Assembly (NCBI GenBank): GCA_019916065.1
Contig: CM034233.1
Coordinates: 20,533,936 to 20,597,935, forward strand
Reading direction: 5' to 3'
Origin: Vitellaria paradoxa
Taxonomy: Eukaryota; Streptophyta; Magnoliopsida; Ericales; Sapotaceae
DNA: 64,000 nucleotides
This document shows positions 1-9,348 of this stretch, one piece after another (within the stretch, counting starts at the first letter, position 1; each line of letters begins with the position of its first letter). Under the pieces are notes generated by a model, which was given only the letters and a program-made list of their open reading frames with translations, was not told where the DNA came from and searched no databases. The position numbers were made by a program, and so were the translations under genes.

Positions 1-641
1 GAAAATTTTTATGAAACATGGATAACAAGTATAATTTTTAAAATGTGATGGGTGTTGATTAACTATTGAATAAGTCTTAGGGAGATGAATGTAATTTATC
101 CACATTAAAAATAACAACAAAATATAATTTTAGTTCTTATACCACATCAAGGTAATCAAGTAATATATCACAGTACGATACGTTATGATTTTTATAATTT
201 AATAAAATATAAAAAAAATAATTATGGTTGAACACATTTCATGTTTTAAATTTTGCTTGGTAAAAAAAAAAATGAATTAAAATTAAACTCAAGAAGCATA
301 GGTAAAACGTAGGGGGATACCACTCATCAAACCTAGAAGACAAGCCTCTGCCGAAACAGAATTTTATGGCCGATATATAGGATTGCTTGTAAAATAATTC
401 TATGTATGGACTGTTTTTCAAATCAGCTAACATTAGATCAACCCACCAAAGTGAAACCACGGCTGAATTGGTAAGAAGGAGAAGAAAAGGAAACACAAAA
501 TTTATATAGTACCATTCTATGTACGTACATGCCTATATATATCTGCTGTGATTACCTCTCTAACCGGAAATAGTTGGGGGATAGGAGCATATATATAATA
601 TTAAAATATATGTAGGATAGTAATATAATAAGGACATAGTC
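1..641. other. AT-rich 5' flank of the MADS-box gene
   Basis: No gene is supported here. The minus-strand reading frame at 239-496 has no recognisable domain. TATA-like runs occur at about 533-543 and 590-612, ahead of the MADS start at 642, so the core promoter is probably in the last 150 bases. I did not find a clear CArG box. Confidence 0.4.
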
Positions 642-2615
642 ATGGTGAGAGGAAAGGTTGAGTTGAAGAGAACTGAGAACAAGATCAATCAGCAGGTGAC
701 ATTCACGAAGAGAAGGAGTGGACTGCTCAAGAAGGCTTATGAGCTCTCCATTCTCGGTGATACTGAGCTTGGTCTCATCATCTTCTCCAACCGTGGCAAG
801 CTCTATGAGTTTTGCAGCGGCTCTAGGTATTCATCTCTCTCTCCACCCAAACATAAACACAGCCATACATATGAGTGTATGTAGATGTTAGCTAGAAAAT
901 AATTTGTGGGTCGTTTTTCACCTATATATATATATATATATTGAATGCAGCAAAAAGGTCAGGGCTAGTTGCTATCTATGGATTCAGTTTGATTTGTTAC
1001 ATATATTTTGAATATTTTTGGTTTTATGTTGAACATGCAATTTTAGGGTGTTTTTCACATCTGCTTGAGATCTGATAATAGAACTGAAACCACTGCAAAT
1101 TTGCCAGGTTTAAAATTTCAATAGGGTTGTATGTAGTGGCGTTTTGAAGTGATTTTATTAATTTATTTTCTGCATTTTCCGTGCTGGTATATGATTTTTG
1201 CTGCTGACAGTAATTCAATTGCAATACTTCACTCCATAAAGTGATGAAATTTGTGAAGGATAGAATTAATTAATCATCTGTTCTAATGGTTAAACTTCAC
1301 ATTCAAGAATTGGTGTATCACCTTGCTTTACCAGACCGAAGATTTCCCCAACTCCCCAGGGAATTCATGACTCAGGCATTTAGTATAATAAGACCAAGCA
1401 ATTGCTTGGTGTGATACAGTCACTAGCTAGCTAGTTGCCTTGTTTCAATAGTTCTTGGGATTTAACACTTTCGTTAGGCAACATAACTCTCTTATAATTG
1501 ATTTGATTTTAAAATAAAAAATTAATTTTATTTCATTTGGTGAATAAAATTTTATATTTAAAACACATTTTAAATTTAAGAATTAAATTGATTTGGTTTA
1601 AGAAAAATACTAATTTTGACCATACAAATTGGAAGTACAAAATATGATAAATATAATATATGAGGATAAATTTACTCACTAACTTAGATGACTTAAGAAA
1701 ATAATGAATTTTCATCAAATTTTATTATTTTAGATTACATTTCAAATAATTTAGAAATTCTAAAATTTAAGTTATGAAATGAAATAAAATCCAACTTATA
1801 AAATTTTGTTTAATTCTAAATATAAGAATTGATGACAATTCTTATCAAATAAAATCAAATTCTATTAAATCTACCATTTCAAGTGGGTTGTGAGAGAATT
1901 TGTGCTAATATGAATAAATTTAAAAAGAAACAAAGGATTGAACATAAATAAATTAAACTAATTTTACTGCCACGACGGGAAATTCTCTAAAATAAAATAA
2001 AGAGACGTTGATGTAATTTCTTTTTCACTCACTTTTCTTTTCACTGTGAAAATGAAAATTGATTTAGAGCAATTCGTGCGAACGTTGAAAACAAGCGTAA
2101 CTAAAAACAAGCCTTTGGTCCTACAGTGGAGGGACCAAATCCCAACAATGATGGTTAATCTAGTGATTGACGTAGTTCTTCAATTGATTTGGGGCTATTT
2201 GTCGGCATGCTTTGTCCTAAACTCCAAGTACGGTTGTGAGAATAATATTGTGAAATGCTATCTTGTATATGTACCTTTGTCCTAGTTTATGTTAAGTAAC
2301 TGCGATATATATAATATTTTTATATGTTTGTACTCCTAAACTTAATGATTCAATATTGGGTGCTATACCGTTCAAAAAAATATATATACATTATGTGCTA
2401 TACTGCTGGCGTATATATATATATATTTTAATAAGCTCCATGGCAGACTCTATGCTATGTAGATATTTGCACCTAGCTCCCTGTAATTAATGACTACTTT
2501 CTGCCTTCAATTTTAGCTTGGCCAGTATTATAGAGAAGCATCACAGATGCAATTATGCTGAACAAGAAGCCAGTCAGCCCGCTAATGCTAATGATACGCA
2601 GGTAGGTCTCTCTCT

Positions 2616-2651
<36 letters not shown>

Positions 2652-5150
2652 AACTAACTTTTATTCTACCCACGGCACTATACCCAAGGATCGATGCAAA
2701 GAGGGGGGAGGGGGCGACCGCGGCTTAAGATTTAAAAAATGCTTGCAAGTATTCATGAATTTTTCTATCTTTGTCCCTCCCAAATTCTGAGATTCTCTCA
2801 TCTCTCAAAAAGGTTTCCTTAAAAATTTTAAATTTTATCCCTAAATTTATAAAAGAATTCGTATATTATTTATGTTTGTGTACTTTTTTATTTATTTTTT
2901 TTTTTTAAAGTTCAAATTACATAGAAACATAACTCTCTCATCTACTCACAACCTTTGAGTCTCCATCAAGGATCAGTTTTGAAGCCGATGAGCTCATTAA
3001 ATATATTTAAGATAATATTTCTTGACGTATGTTATTTGTAGATAATATTATATTAATAGATGAAATTAGTTATGAGATTAATTATAAGTTAAAATTTTAG
3101 AAATACACTTAAGAATTGAGAAGTTCCAGAGTAAATGTGAGTAAAATAGAGTATATGTATTATAAATTCAATAAAAATAAAACTAAAAATGAGAATATAG
3201 TGAATACTGAGAACCAAAAAATACAAAAAAATTGACTATTTTTTATAATTTTAATTAATTAATTTTGCAAATAGAAGAATTGAAAAGAATGTTATCCATA
3301 GAATTTGAGTTAGGTGGCTAAAATGTAGAAGCATCAAGTATCTTATGTGACTAGAGAGTACCTATTAAATTGAAAAGAAAATTTGATTAGGTGATTATAA
3401 GACTAATTAGGTAGAGCTTGGGAAGCAAAAAAATTAATTTGTTTTAACTAACTACAAAAAAAGTTAGCTTTCATTGTATTCTAAAAAGGGAAAAAAAGTT
3501 AACTTTTTAGTAACAAAACTTTTTTAACTTTTTATTAGTTTGACATTTTTGCTCTTTATGATTAAAAAGAATTTAAAATATAATAGAATAAATTTGAGCA
3601 TTTCCCAAACGCATACTAACTATGCTTTATAAAACAAACTGTTCGGATATTAAGAAGAAACTCTCATATGATAGGTGCGGTGAAAATAAGAATGTTAAAA
3701 TAGATGTTTGGTAATATAAAAAAAGATAATATAAAAAATGAATATATCCAGGAAAAAGTTGAGATGACATCTATAAAAAGAAGATTCAGAAAAGATTATT
3801 AAAGTTGGTTGTATCATGTCCAATGTAGACTTAAGGAAACTCCAATGCAAAAAATTAAGTCGATTTAAGTAAAAAAGATGAAGAGAATAAAAAGTAAATA
3901 TAAAATTGCATCAACTGAAATTATAAGAAAGTACACAATTTCATATAATCTCATAAAAATTATAACATGCATATGATAAAAACAAATGAAGAAAGAGAAT
4001 TCGCCTAGCACACCCTAAACAGTTTGGAACTAAAATCTTCTCAAGCCAAGTTGAGTTGATTTGCATGTTATTTGTTTTGATTCAACCATAATTTTTTTAA
4101 GACATAAATTTGGCCCCAAAATTAAAATGCCGAGTTCGTCCCATAATAAATATCATGTTATTGGGTTAGTTGGAATGAAACTTTCTCAACATCAATAATC
4201 CTAACGGCTGCTATGTCCTTAAGCAGAGGTACGAGGAATATTTGAAGCTTAAAGCAAAAGCCGAGATCTTACAACAATCTCAAAGGCAATTCACATACTA
4301 CATAACCTAAAAAGTGTTTGGCATTCGTTACTTAAAATAAATCCATTGCCTGTTTAACTCGGAAGCGAATAATATTATCATTGTTAATACAAAACCTAGA
4401 TGTTATTTGTTTTAATATGTTTGTGAATTCATTAGGCATCTTCTAGGGGAGGCCTCGAGACACTTAGGAACCAATGGGCTTGATCAGCTTGAGCGTCAAC
4501 TGGACCTATCCTTGAAGCGAGTCAGGTTAACCAACGTAAGAATTCTCCACTTTAGAAAGACCACAAGAGATTGATGGGAGGGCCAAAAAAGTGCAAGTTC
4601 AATGGGACCCTTTAATTAGTTTTCTCGTAACAGGAGCAGAGCTCAAATTAAAAAATGTTCTGAAGTATAAGTCGAAACTCAATAAACTGAATCTAGTCTC
4701 CGAATAAATTAGGGATTCATAGAGAGTTAACTGAGGTTAGACTGTTCAGGAAATATGTTAGACTGTTCAAAGAGTGAGTTAAGTTATCTTTTTGTTAATC
4801 CAAAATTTACTTTGTAAATTTTTTTTTCTTTTTTGCACTAGACTTGCACCCACCGGCGCCCCCTTATTTATCTACGCCCGAGTCTCATAATAATACATAA
4901 CAGCTTGTTTACATTTTAGTCAATTTTCGAATAGTTGTTCCAACTCTGATGTTCACATATTCTTCTTTTACAGGCTCAATCTGTGCTTGATAAACTCTCA
5001 GTTCTTCAACAAAAGGTATACATGCGTTCACGATCAAACACATGACAAAGCATCTTCAACTGTATTTCTTTGTATACGTTTAACATCGTTTAAATTACAC
5101 AGCAAGAAGAGCTACAATCATCATACTACTTCTTTCTTTTAATTAGTTAA
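642..5150 (+). CDS. SEPALLATA-like MIKC MADS-box gene, C-terminal exons missing
   Basis: Proposed exons: 642-826, 2517-2601, 4227-4285, 4436-4535, 4974-5015 and a weak terminal exon 5103-5150 ending in TAA (172 aa). Exon 1 is a MADS domain ([14 protein letters not shown]..., [28 protein letters not shown]). Exon 2 gives the I region with SEP-type [13 protein letters not shown]. Exons 3-5 give the K domain ([54 protein letters not shown]). Exons 4 and 5 have the canonical 100 and 42 bp sizes and all phases agree, so 157 codons are open. SEP factors are nuclear DNA-binding proteins that form floral tetramers through the K domain (family knowledge). Odd points: Val2 replaces the usual Gly; [11 protein letters not shown] replaces the usual ELSVLCDAEV; the exon 3 donor reads GC; the usual exons 6-8 were not found before repeats begin at 5.4 kb. 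It may be a truncated gene or a young pseudogene. Confidence 0.75.
2608..2648. repeat. (TC)n microsatellite in MADS intron 2
   Basis: A run of TC dinucleotides with one interruption directly follows the exon 2 donor at 2602. It is a simple sequence repeat; (AT)n runs also occur at about 927-941 and 2410-2426 in intron 1. Confidence 0.8.
3415..3625. repeat. MITE-like repeat (family with copies at 7.45 and 8.03 kb)
   Basis: The segment starts near GAGCTTGGGAAGC and ends near GAGCATTTCCCAAACGC, which are roughly inverted (GCGTTTGGGAAATGCTC on the other strand). The interior shares AACTTTTTAGTAAC, TTAGTTTGACATTTTT and a long AT-rich stretch with two further segments at 7440-7800 and 8030-8310. 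It lies in MADS intron 2. The class is unknown; non-coding. Confidence 0.5.
3640..4080 (+). mobile_element. RTE-type LINE remnant (reverse transcriptase C-terminus)
   Basis: In one frame, with stops, the translation gives [20 protein letters not shown], then RRFRKDY and [18 protein letters not shown]. This matches the well-known C-terminal end of plant RTE LINEs (MCGxTRxDKIRNE...IREKVGVAPI...RLRWFGHVxRR). The 3' end has a stretch near 4026-4068 like the usual GTTTGGGACTAA...TTGAGTTGA tail. It is a dead fragment inside MADS intron 2. Confidence 0.65.
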
Positions 5151-5579
5151 TTAATCAACTTCTTATGTATAATTTTTTTTTAATATTAAAAATATAAGGG
5201 ATCTAATGAACATTTTAGAAGCACATGAAAGTCGTGATTCTTGTAATTTATACATGGTTGCATCCTGAGTTTGCCTAACAAGTTGATTTTGTTTTGCAAT
5301 TGAATGGTGCGATATAATGCGTTTTGTGTTATTACTATACTATTTTAATTACAGAAGCATAAGACGTGACCATTTGCTGAATTTATGTAGCTAAATCTCC
5401 AAATTTGAAAGAGTAGAAGGAATGAATCTGGAGCGATGACTAGTTTTCTACTTCGGCTTAACTCTCACTTTTCAACATTGAACAATGTGTCAAAAAAATT
5501 CACCGGTTCATCTGATATATATAGTGTCAGCCTCACCGGTTTAGCAAACTCGCGTCTGGGTCTGTCTACTGATTACATA

Positions 5580-5613
<34 letters not shown>

Positions 5614-5679
5614 GTCCATGGGTCAAACTTCACCGGTTCAAATGCTAGTAGCTGCCTTGTTCAACATAAAAATTAAAAT
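5151..5679. other. Spacer with CACCGGTT motifs and an (AT)n tract
   Basis: No SEP C-terminal exon could be recognised here. CACCGGTT occurs at about 5501, 5534 and 5630, and an (AT)n tract runs from about 5577 to 5610. The 70-codon frame at 5436-5648 runs through the dinucleotide repeat and is not a gene. Confidence 0.45.
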
Positions 5680-6305
5680 TAATTACACATCTCTCTCTTT
5701 AATATTTAAGTAATTATACTCATTGAGTGCTCAATTTTTAAAAATTATATTTTTTTTATTTTAAAATACTGTTAACATTAATCGTCTTCCATTAAATTAA
5801 TAGTCAAAATTTAACATAAAATGTTAAAGTAATCAAAATTTTAGATACTTTACTCTTCCTCTCTTACGTCTCTTTATCATTTTTTTAATAAAAATTTTCA
5901 GAACTAAGTAAAAACAAAACATTTTTGAAAATTCTTGTAAAGAGATTTGACGAATATGTGAGAGAGGGAGGGGCGAAAATAGAAAAAAAACACCTAAATC
6001 TCTTGCATCCTATTTATCATTTTTTTAATAAAAATTTTCAAAACTAAGTAAAAACAAAATATTTTTGAAAATTTTTGTAAAGAGAATTGACGAATATGTG
6101 AGAGAGGGAGGGCGAAAATAGAAAAAAATACCTAAAATTTTGGTTACTTTAATATCTTTTAGTTAAATTCTAACGATTGACTTAATGGAAAAGAGTCAAT
6201 ATTAATAATATTTTAAAATAAAGAAAGTAAGAGTAATTTTCAAATGTTGCGAGTAATAAGTATAATTATTTAAATGTTAAATGAAGGTAGGAGTAATTTG
6301 TCCTA
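5680..6305. mobile_element. Long-TIR MITE with internal direct duplication
   Basis: About 150-180 bases at the left end (from 5680) are matched in inverted orientation by about 150-180 bases at the right end (to about 6305). For example, CAAAATTTTAG near 5838 pairs with CTAAAATTTTGG near 6132, and TTAAGTAATTATACT near 5708 pairs with AGTATAATTATTTAAAT near 6258. The core holds two direct copies of about 125 bp (about 5872-5996 and 6011-6134) sharing GACGAATATGTGAGAGAGGG. Non-coding. Long TIRs suggest a Mutator-like origin, but no target duplication could be fixed. A second copy lies at 8306-8650. Confidence 0.65.
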
Positions 6306-6683
6306 AAATTTAACATTATCCACAGCGGTGACTTATTTGCTATAAATTTCATTTTTAGTGGTGTTCAAAAAAATAAATAAATAAAATAATTTTTATTAAT
6401 TTTTTCTAATTTTTCTTACCAAATACAAAATTAACTTTTATCATTTTTCTCTAATTTTTAAAATTTTTATAAGCTTTTACTAAATACCTAACTAACTATC
6501 GAAATGCTACATGTCACTAATAAACACAACATTGCACTTCTTTTATGGTACCAAACGGCCCCCTAACATCCTTTGGGTAAGGGAGGACTCATGATTTACA
6601 ATTAGTTGGTGTTCGTTCATCAAATTTCATCAGAAAAGAAGAAAAAAAATCAATTTTTGTCAAACTTTTTTTAATTTTTTTTA

Positions 6684-6940
6684 ACTAAACACAATTAATT
6701 TTTATCAACTTTCTTTAATTTTCTCAACTTCTACTAATTTTTTTTGTCAATTTTTGTAAATTTTTACTACACACAAAACCTACCTCTATGTAATATGTGT
6801 TAACTTTTTTTTTACTAAACACAATTAATTTTTATCAACTTTCTTTAATTTTCTCAATTTTTACTAACTTTTTTTATCAATTTTTGTAAATTTTTACTAC
6901 ACACACAAAACCTACCTCTATGTAATACGTGTTAACTTTG
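6684..6940. repeat. Tandem repeat, 130-bp period, two copies
   Basis: ACTAAACACAATTAATTTTT begins at 6684 and again at 6814. The two units are nearly identical through ACCTACCTCTATGTAATA and TGTTAACTTT. Non-coding, AT-rich. Confidence 0.8.
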
Positions 6941-7194
6941 CGTGCAAAATTGACAGAATTTTGTGTAACAAATAACTTTTTAATAAGCAAAAAAAATAAA
7001 AAAAAATAACATTTGTAGAACTATAACTTGATAATAACAAACCTATAAAATTCTATTTTAACTACAATTCTATTCCTTTGTGTTCATTATTGTTTCATTT
7101 TTGGTATTTTTTTATATGATTAAAAAAATGTTTTTTCATTATAATTTTTCACAAGTGAATGCTATAATCATGTAGTACTATTACTTTTATAATA

Positions 7195-7342
7195 AATATA
7201 TATATATATATATATATTTTAACGGGTCTTTCTACTTATAAATTAAGTACGCTTGCTACCTCCGGAGAAGAGAATAAAGGAAAATAATTGATGTGTTCAT
7301 GTCTATTAATTTGTGTACATATATATATATATATATATATCA
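7195..7342. repeat. Two (AT)n microsatellites
   Basis: Dinucleotide AT/TA runs sit at about 7195-7217 and 7319-7340, separated by about 100 bases of AT-rich sequence. Confidence 0.75.
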
Positions 7343-7439
7343 AGATTGTATGTAATTGACCTCCTAGTTTACATCTTGTTCTAGATCTTGCGCACAGTGT
7401 GGTTGCTTATAGTGTTTTAAGCTCTGAGTCATGCGTGGT

Positions 7440-7800
7440 TTCTCTGAAACAGGACGTAACAAATTCCGTTTAGTAAGAAGTAGTTAGTAGTTGAGTTATC
7501 AGTTATTAATTTTTTGACTTTTTAAAAATAATTAAATTTATTCTCTTACATTTTAATCTTATTTTTTAATTTTTAAGGAGAAAAATGTCAAATTAACAAA
7601 AAAGTAAAAAATTAGCTTGTTACTAAAATAATTAGTTTTTTTTTTATAATAAACAAGCTAGCTACTAAGAAATTAGTTTTTTTTTTCTTTCTAAACACAA
7701 AAATAATAATAATAATAATAATAATTTTTTAGTAACTAGCTACTAACTAACTAAAAAAAATTAATTTTTTTTACATTTCAAACCAAGCCTAAAATGATCG
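7440..7800. repeat. MITE-like repeat, second family member
   Basis: It shares AAATGTCAAATTAACAAAAA (here inverted relative to the 3.4-kb copy), AACTTTTTAGTAAC-type stretches and a CAAACCAAGCCT end. An (AAT)n microsatellite lies inside at about 7702-7723. Boundaries are approximate. Confidence 0.4.
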
Positions 7801-8029
7801 GACGTGTAAGAAAGTCATATTATTCTAAACTTCATCTTTTTGATAAAAAAAATTCTGATTACGCACTACTATTACTTTGTAATAAAAATATATCTCAGTA
7901 GCTAAGACGATTAGCACACGGAAGAAACCACGTCATCGTTGATCTCCCATTTGCTGAGTAGTCGCCTCCACATTGCTGCCAATATATTTACCAAATTCCC
8001 TAAAGTTGTATGAAAATTGGTTAATTACA

Positions 8030-8310
8030 CTTAGGTTAAGTGTGTGAAGGAAAAAAAAAAAAGAAGTTAACTTTTTTGAAACTGTCTATTAACTTAAAGT
8101 TAGTTTTTTTTTTTTATTTAAGAAGGAAAAAAAATTTAACTTTTTAGTAGTTACGTTTTTAATTTTTTGTTAATTTGACATTTTTTTCCTTTAATGTTTA
8201 AAATAATTATAAAATGTAAATGAATAAACTTAGTCATTTTAAAAAAAATTCAGAAAGTTAGTAGCTAATAGTTAGAGCTACCAGCTAATTTTCCAAACGC
8301 AACCTTATTT
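8030..8310. repeat. MITE-like repeat, third family member
   Basis: It contains AACTTTTTAGTAGTTACG, TTGTTAATTTGACATTTTTT and ends in TTTTCCAAACGCAACC, the same order and orientation as the 3415-3625 copy. It abuts the short copy of the long-TIR MITE that starts near 8306. Confidence 0.45.
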
Positions 8311-8650
8311 TCTCTTAATATTTAAATAATTACAATTACATCTCTCAATATTTAAAAATTACACTTATATCTTTTATTTGAAAATATTATTAACATTGAT
8401 TCCTTTTCTTAATTTTGAAAACTTTTATAAAGAAAACTGACGAAAATATCAGAAAATAAGGATAAGATTAAAAAAGAAAAAATAACACCCAAAAGTTTTT
8501 TGATTACTTTAACATTTTCAGTTACTTCTAACTGTTAATTTAACAAAAAAAAATCAATATTAACAATATTTTAAAATAAGAAAATGAATATAATTTTTAA
8601 ATGATAAGAGATGTAAGCGTAATTATTCAAATGAAAGAGAAATTATTAAT
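8306..8650. mobile_element. Second copy of the long-TIR MITE
   Basis: The 5' end (CTCTTAATATTTAAATAATTA) and the 3' part (TGATTACTTTAACATTTTCA, then AACAATATTTTAAAATAAG and GCGTAATTATTCAAATG) align with the element at 5680-6305. This copy has a single core unit and a shortened left TIR, which shows that the core duplication at 5.9 kb is a later event in that copy. Confidence 0.6.
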
Positions 8651-9348
8651 TAATTAGTTTTTTTAATTTAATTATTTTTAATTTCTTAAAATTCATTCCA
8701 TTTTTCATCACGGGCCAAATATGAAGAGTTGTTTTGAATCCCTATACCCACTTTTTTTTTTACCAAATTCTTAATCCAAATACAATTCCCCTTTTTTTCC
8801 CTTAGCAAATTCTTAATCCAAACCCCTACCATTAGACCAACCCCTATCCTATATAACTTAATTACCAGAAAAAAAAAAAAAGGAAAAAAAAACCTATCAT
8901 ATATAGTGAGCTTGCAATGAAAACAACGGCTGAAAATTAGACCAACAACAACGATATAGCACGGAGCACAAGCATCCACAGTTCATCTGTATCACTAACA
9001 AGTTTTCAATTTTTTCATCCCACGCATATCCTTTAATGGAAAAATAATAACTTGGTACACAAAACTCTCATACTACGAAGAGTCAAATGTAAACAACTTT
9101 CCATCTATACTTGGAGAGACTGATTACAGGATTCAAAATCTTGACACCCAATACGCAAAATAAATAACCAGAATGAAAACTATTTCTTGCATGAACTTTA
9201 TAAATAAGAGAAAAACCTATCAAAGCATGTACTTCTCACGGACTGTAAATCCAAAACTTTGCTATGAACGCCTTCTCAATGTGGGCTATTCACAGTTTTG
9301 GTGTATGTCCCCGTTCCACCATCGGTCTCTTATTCAAGACAATCAAGG
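8651..9348. other. Spacer and presumed 3' UTR of the minus-strand RING gene
   Basis: The first part is AT-rich with a repeated AAATTCTTAATCCAAA phrase. The part next to 9349 would be the 3' UTR of the RING-H2 gene read on the minus strand. The 97-codon minus frame at 8686-8979 crosses the low-complexity repeats and is not a credible gene. Confidence 0.4.

Noticed and set aside
2046..2285. 79-codon frame inside MADS intron 1
   Set aside because: No recognisable domain; AT-rich ends; lies between two solid MADS exons.
8686..8979. 97-codon minus-strand frame near the RING gene
   Set aside because: Contains a DNA-level repeat (WIKNL twice) and poly-Phe from an A run; not gene-like.
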